A stretch of 64,000 bases of DNA from Nitrogeniibacter sp050293885 (GCA_050293885.1 JBNKNO010000008.1:26478-90477); one strand, 5' to 3'. Counted from the stretch's first letter, positions 6,972 to 15,770 are shown. Notes: generated by a model not told the origin, from the letters alone. Translations and numbers: made by a program.

Positions 6972-9260
6972 TTAGCCGCGGCTCGGCTCCGAGGCGTCCA
7001 CCACCGCCAGCGCGGTGATGTTCACCAACCGACGCACGGTGGCGGTGGCGGTGAGGATGTGCACCGACTTGGCGGCGCCGAGCAGGATGGGGCCAACCGT
7101 GACGCCGTCGCTGTTGGCCTGCTTGCACAGGTTGAAGCTGATGTTGGCGGCATCGATGTTGGGCATCACGAGTAGATTGGCTTCGCCCGACAAGGTACTG
7201 CCGGCCACGGATTCGGCGCGCGTTTCCGGGTTGAGCGCGGTATCCGGGTGCATCTCGCCGTCACATTCGAGATCGGCGCGGTGAGCCGCCAGCCAGTCGC
7301 GTGCCTCGCGCATCTTGCGGGCCGAGGCGGAACGCGAGCTGCCGAAGTTGGAGTGCGACAGCAGGGCGACGCGGGGCTTGATGCCGAAGCGCTTGAGTTC
7401 GTCCGCCGCCATGGCAGCGATCTCGGCCACTTCGTCCGCAGACGGACTCTCGTTCACATAGGTGTCGGCGATCGCCAGCACACGCTTGGGCAGCAACAGG
7501 ATGCTCATGGCTGCAAAACGCTTGGCATTCGGCGCCAGCCCGATGACGTCTTCCACCTGCTTGAGGTGATAGTCGTAGGTGCCATAGGTGCCACACACCA
7601 GCGCATCGGCATCGCCCCGGCGCAACAGCATGCAGCCGATGAGCGTGGTGTCGCGGCGCAGCTTGGCACGGGCAATTTCAGCCGTGATGCCGTCACGCGA
7701 CATCATCTGGTGATATTCCTGCCACAGCTCGCGATAACGCGGATCGTCTTCGGTATTGACGACATCAAAGTCGCGGCCGATCACCAGGTCGAGCCCCGCC
7801 TGGGCAATGCGTCGCTCGATCACCGCCGGCCGGCCGATGAGGATCGGCCGCGCCAGCGACTCGTCGATCACCGCCCGCACCGCGTGCAGCACACGCACAT
7901 CCTCGCCTTCGGAGTACAGCACACGCTTGTTCTCCATCGGGATCTTCTTGGCCGCGGAGAACACCGGCTTCATGATGATGCCGGACTGATACACGAAGTT
8001 GCTCAGGCTCTGCTCATAGGCCTTGAAGTCCTCGATCGGGCGGGTGGCGACACCGGAGTCCATCGCGGCCTTGGCCACCGCCGGCGCGATCTTGACGATC
8101 AGGCGCGGATCGAAGGGCTTGGGAATGATGTACTCGGGGCCGAAGCGCAGGTCGGCGCCGGCATAGGCGGTGGCCACCGCGTGGCTCTGCTCGGCCTCGG
8201 CCAACTCGGCAATGGCCTTCACGCAGGCCAGCTTCATCTCTTCGGTAATCGTGGTGGCACCGACGTCGAGTGCGCCACGGAAGATGAAGGGGAAGCACAG
8301 GACGTTGTTGACCTGGTTCGGGTAGTCGGAGCGCCCGGTGGCAATGACGCAGTCCGGCCGTACCGCCTTGGCCTCTTCGGGCATGATCTCCGGCGTCGGG
8401 TTGGCGAGTGCGAAGATCAGCGGCTTGTCGGCCATGCGCCCGACCATCTCGGGCTTGAGCACGCCGGCCGCCGACAGACCGAGGAAGATGTCGGCGCCTT
8501 CGATCACATCGCCCATGGTCCTGGCGTCGGTCTGCTGGGCATAGCGGGCCTTGTTGGCCTCCATGTTCTCGTCACGGCCGACGCGAATCACGCCGCGCGA
8601 ATCGCACACATACACGTTCTCGCGCTTGAGCCCCAGGCTGACCATCAGATCGAGGCAGGCGATGGCGGCGGCACCCGCGCCGGAGCACACCAGCTTCACC
8701 GCGCCGATGTCCTTGCCGACTACCTTGAGACCATTGAGCAGACCGGCCGCAGAAATAATCGCCGTGCCGTGCTGGTCGTCGTGGAAGACGGGGATGTTCA
8801 TGCGCTCGCGCAGCTGCTTCTCGATGTAGAAGCACTCGGGCGCCTTGATGTCTTCGAGGTTGATGCCACCGAGCGTCGGCTCCAGCGCGGCAATCATGTC
8901 GATGAGCTTGTCGGGGTCGTTTTCGGCCAGTTCGATGTCGAACACATCGATGTTGGCAAACTTCTTGAACAGGCAGGCCTTGCCTTCCATCACCGGCTTG
9001 GAGGCCAGCGGGCCGATGTTGCCGAGGCCCAGCACCGCGGTGCCGTTGGTGATCACGCCGACGAGATTGCCGCGCGAGGTCATCTCGCTGGCCTGCGCCG
9101 GATCGGCAACGATGGCGTCGCAGGCGGCGGCCACGCCGGGTGAGTAAGCCAGCGCCAGATCGCGCTGATTGGTCAGCCCCTTGGTCGGGACGACCGAAAT
9201 TTTGCCGCGGGTCGGCGCGCGATGGTACTCCAGTGCGGCGGCAATGAAATCCTGATCCAT
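6972..9260 (-). CDS. maeB: NADP-dependent malic enzyme, two-domain MaeB type
   Basis: A 762-aa enzyme that oxidatively decarboxylates malate to pyruvate with NADP+, linking the TCA cycle to pyruvate and NADPH supply. The malic domain (about 1-430) shows SVVPTKGLTNQRDLALAYSP, the glycine-rich GTAVLGLGNIG and FHDDQHGTA. The C-terminal 330 residues are a phosphotransacetylase-like domain (LLRRGDADALVCGTYG). That fusion is characteristic of proteobacterial MaeB, where the C-terminal domain is thought to be regulatory (acetyl-CoA) rather than catalytic. The start ATG at 9258-9260 follows a strong AGAGGGGG site. The gene is divergent from the parA-like gene and ends in a clear terminator. Confidence 0.95.
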   Translation of the reverse strand: MDQDFIAAALEYHRAPTRGKISVVPTKGLTNQRDLALAYSPGVAAACDAIVADPAQASEMTSRGNLVGVITNGTAVLGLGNIGPLASKPVMEGKACLFKKFANIDVFDIELAENDPDKLIDMIAALEPTLGGINLEDIKAPECFYIEKQLRERMNIPVFHDDQHGTAIISAAGLLNGLKVVGKDIGAVKLVCSGAGAAAIACLDLMVSLGLKRENVYVCDSRGVIRVGRDENMEANKARYAQQTDARTMGDVIEGADIFLGLSAAGVLKPEMVGRMADKPLIFALANPTPEIMPEEAKAVRPDCVIATGRSDYPNQVNNVLCFPFIFRGALDVGATTITEEMKLACVKAIAELAEAEQSHAVATAYAGADLRFGPEYIIPKPFDPRLIVKIAPAVAKAAMDSGVATRPIEDFKAYEQSLSNFVYQSGIIMKPVFSAAKKIPMENKRVLYSEGEDVRVLHAVRAVIDESLARPILIGRPAVIERRIAQAGLDLVIGRDFDVVNTEDDPRYRELWQEYHQMMSRDGITAEIARAKLRRDTTLIGCMLLRRGDADALVCGTYGTYDYHLKQVEDVIGLAPNAKRFAAMSILLLPKRVLAIADTYVNESPSADEVAEIAAMAADELKRFGIKPRVALLSHSNFGSSRSASARKMREARDWLAAHRADLECDGEMHPDTALNPETRAESVAGSTLSGEANLLVMPNIDAANISFNLCKQANSDGVTVGPILLGAAKSVHILTATATVRRLVNITALAVVDASEPSRG

Positions 9261-9562
9261 GAGTCCCCCTCTAAGGTCTCTCCAGCAATAATGAACCGCG
9301 GCCGAGGCGGCGGCATGCCCTTTTTATCGTTCGACAACGCCACAGTAAGATATTGTCTGTTTTGGCCCGCGACAGCGGCGACCGCGGTCGTGGCGCGGTG
9401 CATCGTCAGCCGGGGAGAGACCAACGAGACACCTCGAAAAAGGCGCGCGCATTATCGCACGAAGCCGCCATGCCCGGGAGTGCACACCCTTACCGCGACG
9501 CAACAATACTGGCAGAATGCGCGATAGGGAATTGTGCTGACAAAATGGGGAGGTTCGACAAC
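9261..9562. promoter_or_regulatory. Divergent intergenic region between maeB and the parA-like gene
   Basis: A 302-bp gap without a supported gene. On the plus strand TTACCG (9490-9495), a 17-bp spacer and CAGAAT (9513-9518) form a plausible sigma-70 promoter for the ATPase gene, 45 bp before its start. The maeB promoter must lie here on the minus strand, but I cannot place it with confidence. Short open frames here lack ribosome sites. Confidence 0.5.
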
Positions 9563-10342
9563 ATGCGACGCGTGGTCTTCAACCAGAAAGGTGGCGTAGG
9601 CAAGTCCACCATCACCTGCAACCTGGCGGCCATCAGCGCCAGCAAAGGCTTGCGCACCCTGGTGGTCGATCTCGACCCGCAGGGCAACTCGACCCGCTAC
9701 CTGCTGGGCAACGGCGCCGACGAGCTGGACGCGTCATTGGCCGACTTCTTCGACCAGGCGCTCAATTTCCGCCTCAACCCGAAGTCGCTCGACGAATTCG
9801 TGCTCGAAACGCCGTTCGAGAATCTGTACGTGATGCCGTCGCATCCCGATCTGGAAGACCTGCAAGGCAAGCTCGAATCGCGCTACAAGATCTTCAAGCT
9901 GCGCGAGGCACTCGATGAGCTGGCCGAAGAATTCGACACCATCTACATCGACACCCCGCCGGCGCTCAACTTCTACACGCGCTCGGCCATGATCGCCGCC
10001 AACGCCTGCCTGATTCCCTTCGACTGCGACGACTTCTCGCGTCGCGCGCTCTACGCCCTGCTCGACAACGTGGCCGAGATCCGTGCCGACCACAACGATC
10101 AGCTCGAGATCGAAGGCATCGTCGTCAATCAGTTCCAGCCGCGCGCCAGCTTGCCGAAAAAGGTGGTGCAGGAGCTGATCGACGAAGGCCTGCCGATCAT
10201 CGAGCCCTACCTGTCGGCCTCGGTGAAGATCAAGGAATCCCACGAACAGGCCAAGCCGATGATTCATCTGGACCCGAAGCACAAGGTGACCGGCCAGTTC
10301 GTCGATCTGCACGACAGCCTGGTGCGCAAGTACGGCGCCTGA
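9563..10342 (+). CDS. ParA/MinD-family ATPase (orphan)
   Basis: A 259-aa deviant-Walker ATPase. The P-loop is KGGVGKST at residues 9-16 with the signature first lysine. Walker A' is VVDLDPQGNSTRYLLG and the downstream segment is IYIDTPPALNF. Such proteins form ATP-dependent dimers on DNA or other surfaces to position cargo. The start chosen is the ATG at 9563, 6 bp after GGGGAGG; an ATG at 9545 in the same frame is part of that site. There is no parB, no parS-like repeat and no flagellar or chemosensory neighbour, so the cargo is unknown. It is therefore probably not the chromosomal partition ParA. Confidence 0.85.
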   Translation: MRRVVFNQKGGVGKSTITCNLAAISASKGLRTLVVDLDPQGNSTRYLLGNGADELDASLADFFDQALNFRLNPKSLDEFVLETPFENLYVMPSHPDLEDLQGKLESRYKIFKLREALDELAEEFDTIYIDTPPALNFYTRSAMIAANACLIPFDCDDFSRRALYALLDNVAEIRADHNDQLEIEGIVVNQFQPRASLPKKVVQELIDEGLPIIEPYLSASVKIKESHEQAKPMIHLDPKHKVTGQFVDLHDSLVRKYGA

Positions 10343-10352
10343 GCTCGCCGGA

Positions 10353-10364
10353 CGGAATATTCCG
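10353..10364. repeat. 12-bp perfect palindrome before cytochrome b561 gene
   Basis: CGGAATATTCCG is a perfect palindrome in the 69-bp gap between the ParA-like gene and the cytochrome b561 gene. It could be an operator or chance; no regulator is assigned. Confidence 0.3.
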
Positions 10365-10411
10365 CGCCGCCCGACTGTCTATCCGGCGAACTGCTGTCGC
10401 CGGGAGTCGAC

Positions 10412-11107
10412 ATGAGCCGCACCATCCGCCTGTGGGATCTCCCCACCCGCTTGTTTCACTGGGGACTTGTCGGCGGCGTCATCGGCGCCGTCGCAACCGC
10501 CAAGATCGGCGGCAATCTCATGCTCTGGCATGGCCGCATCGGCTTGGCGCTGCTGGGATTGCTGGTATTCCGGCTGGCGTGGGGCTTCGTCGGTTCCACC
10601 TATGCCCGCTTTGCCCATTTCGTGCGCGGCCCCGCGGCAATCGCCGCCTATCTGAAGGGCCGGTGGCACGGGGTCGGCCACAACCCGCTGGGCGCCCTGT
10701 CGGTGATCGCGCTGCTGACGCTGCTCTTCGCCCAGGTGACGACCGGCCTGTTCGCCAATGACGACATCGCCTTCAACGCGCCCCTCTATCCGCTCGTCTC
10801 CAAGGCCATGTCGGACGCGCTGACCGGATGGCACCATCGCGGCGAAATCGCGCTGTACGTGCTCGTCGGGCTGCATCTGGCCGCCATCGTGTTCTATGCC
10901 GTGGTCCGGAAGCAGCGTCTTGTACCGGCCATGGTGACCGGCAGACAGGCGGTGCACACCGAGGCTGCGGCGGATGCCCGCGGCGGCGGGCCGGTGGCCT
11001 TCGTGGTCGCGACCACGATCGCGCTGGCCGCCGTCTGGGGCGCCTCGGGCGCGCTCAATCCACCGCCCCCCGAGCCCCCGCCGGGGTTCGAAACGCCCAC
11101 CTGGTAA
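10412..11107 (+). CDS. Cytochrome b561-type membrane protein
   Basis: A 231-aa membrane cytochrome of the prokaryotic b561/Ni-Fe hydrogenase b-type family. It starts with the typical IRLWDLPTRLFHWGL (candidate haem ligand His16). Further candidate ligands are in LMLWHGRIGL (His40) and in GWHHRGEIALY and LVGLHLAAIVFY near residues 137-155. Four membrane helices are expected, plus a C-terminal hydrophobic segment near 195-212 and a proline-rich tail. These proteins pass electrons between the quinone pool and soluble c-type cytochromes. The convergent cytochrome c' gene is the only other electron-transfer gene close by, and a partnership is possible but unproven. Confidence 0.88.
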   Translation: MSRTIRLWDLPTRLFHWGLVGGVIGAVATAKIGGNLMLWHGRIGLALLGLLVFRLAWGFVGSTYARFAHFVRGPAAIAAYLKGRWHGVGHNPLGALSVIALLTLLFAQVTTGLFANDDIAFNAPLYPLVSKAMSDALTGWHHRGEIALYVLVGLHLAAIVFYAVVRKQRLVPAMVTGRQAVHTEAAADARGGGPVAFVVATTIALAAVWGASGALNPPPPEPPPGFETPTW

Positions 11108-11117
11108 GCCGGCAACA

Positions 11118-11335
11118 CAAAGGCCACCCGCGGGTTAATGTCGTTCAGTTAAGCACATCGGACTCCTCCCCCTTCAAGGGGGAGGTTGGGAGGGGGATGG
11201 GGTTTTCGAGGCATTGATTGAAACCCATCCCCACCCCAGCCCTCCCCTTGAAGGGGAGGGAGCGTACCGCATGCGCATCGGAAGGGGTCTTTTGCGCCTT
11301 AACTGGACAGCATTACCACCCGCGGGTGGCCTTTG
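11118..11335. repeat. 218-bp imperfect palindromic intergenic element
   Basis: A large inverted repeat fills the gap between the convergent cytochrome genes. The outer arms, 11118-11152 and 11298-11335, match with few mismatches (CAAAGGCCACCCGCGGGT at both ends on opposite strands). The inner arms, about 11165-11208 and 11221-11262, carry CCCCTTCAAGGGG-type motifs and GGGGATGGG, also inverted. The whole could form a cruciform or long RNA hairpin and serve as a bidirectional terminator. It resembles the dispersed CTCCCCCTTCAAGGGGGAGG-type repeats seen in many proteobacterial genomes, a non-autonomous repeat family. Copy number cannot be judged from one window. Confidence 0.75.
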
Positions 11336-11352
11336 CACCCCCCCATTCGCGA

Positions 11353-11826
11353 TCACTCTTTCTCGCGATACTTGTCATGGCAGGACTTGCACGCCTTGCC
11401 GGTTTCACCGAACTGCGCCTTGATCGCAGCCTGATCGCCAGTCGCCGCCGCGGCCTGCAAGGCGTTGGCCTGCTTGACGAGATTCATCGCAATCTTGCGT
11501 ACCTCGTCCGGCTCCTGGAAGAACTCGGGCTTCAGCCGCGTTTCCTTCCACCCCTTGCCCTGATCGGTGCCCGGCGCATACAAGGCTCCCAGGCCCGAAT
11601 TGGCCACGGCGGCCACCACGTTGGCCGCCGCCAACACCTGGTTCTTGTCGAAGGGCACGGATTCATCGACCACCTGGGCCTTGATCTTGCCCATGTTCCA
11701 CGCCATGAAGGTGTAGCCCGACTGACGTGTCTTGATCATGTCCTCGGTCTTCATCTGCGCCAACGCACCGGCCGCCAGCCCCAGCGCAGCCAATCCCGCC
11801 AAACCTCGAGCGATCGCCTGATTCAT
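11353..11826 (-). CDS. Cytochrome c' (class II c-type cytochrome)
   Basis: A 157-aa periplasmic protein. A signal peptide (1-23, ending ALA-Q) is followed by a four-helix body and the haem-attachment motif CKSCH at 146-150 close to the C-terminus, the class II arrangement. Cytochromes c' bind NO and are linked to protection from nitrosative stress in denitrifiers. The start is the ATG at 11824-11826, with GGGAGAAG upstream; the frame continues further upstream without a ribosome site. It converges on the cytochrome b561 gene across the palindromic element. Confidence 0.9.
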   Translation of the reverse strand: MNQAIARGLAGLAALGLAAGALAQMKTEDMIKTRQSGYTFMAWNMGKIKAQVVDESVPFDKNQVLAAANVVAAVANSGLGALYAPGTDQGKGWKETRLKPEFFQEPDEVRKIAMNLVKQANALQAAAATGDQAAIKAQFGETGKACKSCHDKYREKE

Positions 11827-12014
11827 GGATTCTTCTCCCAAAATGATGGATGCCGCACGACCACCGTGCGTCCCTGAGCAAAACACCGGCCGAGCCCGAT
11901 TCATTCCACCCCGAAACACGAACATCCCACCGTCATGCGAGGGCGCGTCGGGCTAAACGTTTCGGCCGAACGTGCCGCTATAACCGGAACAGTTTGTTTC
12001 CAGAGACACGACGC

Positions 12015-12818
12015 ATGACTTCTTCGCTAAACGTCACTGCGCTCGATGCGCTGATTGTCGAACCCTCCGCCATGCAGGCCAAGGTGATCGCCCAGTCCTG
12101 CACCGAGCTCGGGCTGCCGACGGTCAGACATGCCGGTTGTGCGGCCGAGGCGCTCGATCTGATGCTGGCAAAACGGCCCGACGTGGTCATCAGCGCGCTG
12201 TACCTGCCCGACGCCTCCGGCACCGATCTGGTTCGCCAGATGCGCGCGCATCCCCTGCTCGAACAGGTCGCCTTCATTCTGGTCTCGAGCGAGACCAACC
12301 CGCAGGCGCTCGACCCGGTTCGCCAATCCGGCATCTGCGGCATCGTGCCCAAGCCCTTTTCCAACGCCCAACTCGGTCGCGCGCTCGACAACACGCTCGA
12401 ATTGCTGTCGGCCGAGACACTCACGGATGTCGAAGTACCGCTCGAGGAACTCAAGGTGCTGGTGGTGGACGACAGCCCCAACGCACGCAAATTCATCCGA
12501 CGCGTGCTCACCAATCTGGGCGTGGAAGACTTCATCGAAGCCGGCGATGGTACCGAGGCGATCTCCATCCTCAACGACACCATGGTCGATCTGGTGGTGA
12601 CCGACTACAACATGCCGCAAATGGATGGCCAGCAACTGATCGAGCACATCCGCAACCAGAGCTGGCAGCGCTCGGTGCCGATCATGATGGTGACCAGCGA
12701 ATCCGACGCCGGACGGCTGGCCGCCGTGCAGGAGGCGGGCGTCTCAGGCATCTGTGACAAACCCTTCGAGCCCGCCATGGTGCGCCAGTTGCTGGCGCAC
12801 ATGTTCGCCGCGCAATAA
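12015..12818 (+). CDS. Tandem-receiver response regulator (pseudo-receiver plus receiver)
   Basis: A 267-aa protein made only of two receiver domains. The first (about 8-130) looks degenerate: the acidic pair is reduced to a single Glu (LIVEPS) and the phospho-acceptor position reads ISALYLPDAS, with Ala for Asp; the lysine in PKPF is kept. The second (about 145-267) is canonical, with VVDDSPNARKFIRRVL, Asp in VVTDYNMPQMDG and the lysine in DKPF, and resembles CheY-type receivers. It has no DNA-binding or enzymatic output. It ends 3 bp from the convergent uvrD stop. The start is the ATG at 12015; no kinase is adjacent. Confidence 0.85.
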   Translation: MTSSLNVTALDALIVEPSAMQAKVIAQSCTELGLPTVRHAGCAAEALDLMLAKRPDVVISALYLPDASGTDLVRQMRAHPLLEQVAFILVSSETNPQALDPVRQSGICGIVPKPFSNAQLGRALDNTLELLSAETLTDVEVPLEELKVLVVDDSPNARKFIRRVLTNLGVEDFIEAGDGTEAISILNDTMVDLVVTDYNMPQMDGQQLIEHIRNQSWQRSVPIMMVTSESDAGRLAAVQEAGVSGICDKPFEPAMVRQLLAHMFAAQ

Positions 12819-12821
12819 GGC

Positions 12822-15017
12822 CTACACCGGCTCGAGCTTGGCCACGCCCAGCAACAACCACTTCATGCCGTTGGGCCCGAAGTTGATCTGCACGCGCGCG
12901 TCCGATCCGCTGCCCTCGGCGGCCACGATGGTGCCCACCCCAAAACGCCCGTGCTGCACGGTCTGACCGATCCGCAATCCACCCAGATCCCGTGACGGCT
13001 GCGGCACGCCCGCGCCGCGGCGCCGCGCACTGCCGCCGAAACCGGCGCTCGGCGACTGCAGCCGCGATGCGCTTTGCTGCGGGGTGAGCCACTTGGTGAG
13101 CCCCACCGGAATCTCGTCGAGAAAGCGCGAGCGCATGCAGTAGCGCGTCTGGCCGTGCAGCATGCGGCTTTGCGCCAGCGACACGTACAGCCGCTGACGC
13201 GCCCGCGTCACCGCCACGTACATCAGCCGGCGCTCCTCTTCCAACCCATCGAGCTCACGCACGCTGTTGTCGTGCGGAAACAGCCCCTCTTCCAGGCCGG
13301 TGAGAAACACCACGTCGAACTCCAGCCCCTTGGCCGCATGCACGGTCATCAGTTGCACCGCGTCCTCGCCGGCATCCGCCTGATGATCACCCGCTTCGAG
13401 CGAGGCATGCGCAAGGAAGTCCGCCAGCAACGGATGATCGACCGGGCCATCGCCCACCGTGTTTTCGGCGACGAAGTTGGCTGCGGCGCTGATCAGCTCG
13501 TCGAGGTTTTCCAGCCGCTCCTGCCCCTCCTTGGCCTTCTGGCTCTGGTAGTAGTCGCGCAGGCCCGAATGGTCGAGCACATGGTCGACCACCTCCGGCA
13601 GCGGCAACGGGGCCGTATCGACGCGCATCTTTTCGATGAGCGCGATGAACGGCTCGATCGCCTTGCGCGGCTTGCCGGTGAGGTGAGAAACGGTGGCATA
13701 CAGATTGCCGTTGTAGGTACGCGCCACGTCCTGCAACGCTTCGAGCGAGCGAGCGCCGATGCCACGCGTCGGGAAGTTCACCACCCGCGCAAAGGCGGTG
13801 TCGTCATCGGGGTTGGCGATCAGGCGCAGATAGGCCAGCGCATGCTTGATCTCCTGCCGCTCGAAAAAGCGCAAGCCGCCATAGACGCGGTACGAGACGC
13901 CCGCAGAGAAAAGCTGATGCTCGACCACCCGCGACTGCGCGTTGGAACGATAAAGCACGGCAATATCGGAGCGGGACATGCCATCGCGTACCAGCGACTG
14001 GATCTCCTCGACCATCCAGCGTGCTTCGTCCAGATCGGTGAAGGCTTCGTACACCCGGATCGGTTCGCCCTCGCCCTGATCGGTCCATAGCTGCTTGCCC
14101 AGCCGCTGGGTGTTGTTGGCGATGATGGCGTTGGCGGCGTCGAGAATATTGCCGCAGGAGCGATAGTTCTGTTCCAGCCGGATCACATTGGGCACGCTGA
14201 ACTCGCGCTCGAACGCCAGCATGTTGCCCACCTCGGCACCGCGGAAGCGGTAAATCGACTGATCGTCATCACCCACGCAAAACAGGCTGGCGCCCGGATG
14301 CTCGCCGTCGCCCGCCGCCAGCAACTTCAACCAGCGGTACTGCAGCTTGTTGGTGTCCTGGAATTCGTCCACCAGAATGTGCTGAAAACGCCGCTGATAG
14401 TGCTTGCGGATCGGCTCGTTGTTCTTGAGCAACTCATAGGTGCGCAGCAGCAATTCGGCAAAATCCACCACCGACTCACGCTGGCATTGCGCCTCGTACT
14501 CCATGTACAACTCGACGCGGCGGCGGGTGAAATCGTCCCAGGCCTCCACGTCGGCCGGCCGGTTGCCCTGATCCTTCTGGCCATTGATGAAGTGCTGCAG
14601 TTCGCGCGGCGGATACTTCTCGTCATCCACATTCAAGGCCTTGAGCAGGCGCTTGATGGCCGCCAACTGGTCGGCCGAATCGAGGATCTGGAACAACTGC
14701 GGCAGATTCGCCTCGCGGTGATGGGCACGCAGCAGGCGGTTGCACAAGCCATGGAAGGTACCGATCCACATGCCGCGGGTATTGATCGGCAACATCGCCG
14801 TCAGCCGGGCGATCATCTCCTTGGCCGCCTTGTTGGTGAAGGTCACCGCCAACAGGCCTTGTGGCGTCAGTTGCCCGGTCTGGATCAACCAGGCGATGCG
14901 CGTGGTCAGTACCCGCGTCTTGCCCGATCCGGCGCCGGCGAGAATCAACGCATGCTGCGGTGGCAGCGTCACGGCCTGGGCTTGTTCCTGGTTCAGCGCG
15001 GCGAGCAGATCAGACAT
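12822..15017 (-). CDS. uvrD: ATP-dependent DNA helicase UvrD
   Basis: A 731-aa superfamily 1A 3'-5' helicase for mismatch and nucleotide excision repair. Motif I is GAGSGKT at 28-34. Also visible are VDEFQDTN (Walker B), VGDDDQSIYRFRGA (motif III), the motif V segment VHAAKGLEFDVVFL and YVAVTRARQRLYV (motif VI). The C-terminus (GQTVQHGRFGVGTIV...) is the Tudor-like UvrD/PcrA tail that contacts RNA polymerase. Length matches E. coli UvrD (720). The start ATG at 15015-15017 follows AAGGAG; a TAGAAT -10-like hexamer lies about 25 bp upstream. Confidence 0.97.
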   Translation of the reverse strand: MSDLLAALNQEQAQAVTLPPQHALILAGAGSGKTRVLTTRIAWLIQTGQLTPQGLLAVTFTNKAAKEMIARLTAMLPINTRGMWIGTFHGLCNRLLRAHHREANLPQLFQILDSADQLAAIKRLLKALNVDDEKYPPRELQHFINGQKDQGNRPADVEAWDDFTRRRVELYMEYEAQCQRESVVDFAELLLRTYELLKNNEPIRKHYQRRFQHILVDEFQDTNKLQYRWLKLLAAGDGEHPGASLFCVGDDDQSIYRFRGAEVGNMLAFEREFSVPNVIRLEQNYRSCGNILDAANAIIANNTQRLGKQLWTDQGEGEPIRVYEAFTDLDEARWMVEEIQSLVRDGMSRSDIAVLYRSNAQSRVVEHQLFSAGVSYRVYGGLRFFERQEIKHALAYLRLIANPDDDTAFARVVNFPTRGIGARSLEALQDVARTYNGNLYATVSHLTGKPRKAIEPFIALIEKMRVDTAPLPLPEVVDHVLDHSGLRDYYQSQKAKEGQERLENLDELISAAANFVAENTVGDGPVDHPLLADFLAHASLEAGDHQADAGEDAVQLMTVHAAKGLEFDVVFLTGLEEGLFPHDNSVRELDGLEEERRLMYVAVTRARQRLYVSLAQSRMLHGQTRYCMRSRFLDEIPVGLTKWLTPQQSASRLQSPSAGFGGSARRRGAGVPQPSRDLGGLRIGQTVQHGRFGVGTIVAAEGSGSDARVQINFGPNGMKWLLLGVAKLEPV

Positions 15018-15277
15018 TCGGTCTCCTTTTGGCCGCCATTCTACCGTCCTGAGACGCTCGACGGACTTCGCTTGCACTAACCCGACAAAAAGACTAAGGT
15101 TTATTTGTGCACAGCAACATTTGTTTGAACTTTTTCACGGTTTCCGGCCTCAAACCCGCGTACTATTAAAACCATCGTTTGTTTTGCTACGCACCAACAC
15201 AGAGAGAAACGCGGCCCACAAGGCGGCGAAGAACGAAGTTATTACGAGCCGGACACCGGCCAAAAAGGAGTACCGAG
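15018..15277. promoter_or_regulatory. Divergent region between uvrD and a small unknown gene
   Basis: A 260-bp gap. Its middle (about 15085-15185) is distinctly AT-richer than the neighbours and is the likely site of the plus-strand promoter, leaving a leader of roughly 90-100 nt before the small gene at 15278. No single -35/-10 pair is convincing on either strand beyond the TAGAAT on the uvrD side. Confidence 0.35.
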
Positions 15278-15604
15278 ATGAAATCACCGAAACTGTTGCC
15301 GTGGTACGCCCGCAAGGCGGGTGTTTCGATCGAGCGCGCCGAAGTCCTGTGGCGCAAGGCCGTGCGCAAAGCCACCGCCGAAACCGGCTGGGTCGGCAAT
15401 GCCGAGTACTGGGGCGCTGCCATGGACCACTTCCACGACTTGCTCGAGGCAGAGAACTCCAGCCTGTGCACCCCCAATCTGTCGGTCGCGCTGCGCGTGC
15501 AACGCCGCGCCATGCGCCTGCCACTCACGATCATGGAAGATCTCTCCGCCGCCGCGGCTGTCCACTGGCAGCGCTACGTGTGCACCTGGCGCCGCGCCGC
15601 CTGA
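15278..15604 (+). CDS. Conserved-looking hypothetical protein, 108 aa
   Basis: I do not recognise this family. The reading frame is supported by a perfect AAGGAG at 15265-15270, 8 bp before the ATG at 15278, and by a strong terminator 45 bp after the stop. It is therefore a well-defined single-gene transcription unit. The protein starts MKSPKLLPWYARKAGVS, is rich in Trp, Ala and Arg, and looks all-helical with no signal peptide or membrane segment. The single Cys pair (Cys65-like in SSLCTPN and CTWRR near the end) does not form a metal motif. It is soluble and likely basic. An upstream extension to 15179 has no ribosome site. Confidence 0.7.
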   Translation: MKSPKLLPWYARKAGVSIERAEVLWRKAVRKATAETGWVGNAEYWGAAMDHFHDLLEAENSSLCTPNLSVALRVQRRAMRLPLTIMEDLSAAAAVHWQRYVCTWRRAA

Positions 15605-15649
15605 GCCCGCGCGGCCCTACCGAATCCCTCCCTCTCCTCTTTGGAGTTC

Positions 15650-15682
15650 GGCATCCGGTCACCCGACCGGGTGCCGTTTTTT
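15650..15682 (+). terminator. Rho-independent terminator
   Basis: GGCATCCGGTC-ACCC-GACCGGGTGCC is an 11-bp stem (one T-G wobble) followed after one base by six T. It ends the transcript of the 108-aa protein gene and insulates leuS. Confidence 0.93.
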
Positions 15683-15729
15683 CGTCTGAATTTCGTTCTC
15701 CCTGCCGGTTCCGCGTTCAGCCTTCACGG

Positions 15730-15735
15730 TATACT
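15730..15735 (+). promoter_or_regulatory. Probable leuS promoter -10 box
   Basis: TATACT lies 36 bp before the leuS start, downstream of the terminator. The -35 is weak (TTCCGC with a 15-bp spacer, or GGTTCC with 17). Confidence 0.5.
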
Positions 15736-15770
15736 TTCGCGTTTTAATCCGCTCTCAAGCCACCGACGCC

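Noticed and set aside
7248..9143. 631-codon open frame antisense to maeB
   Set aside because: MaeB motifs are unambiguous on the other strand; the antisense product shows only GC-driven Ala/Gly/Arg/His bias and has no ribosome site.
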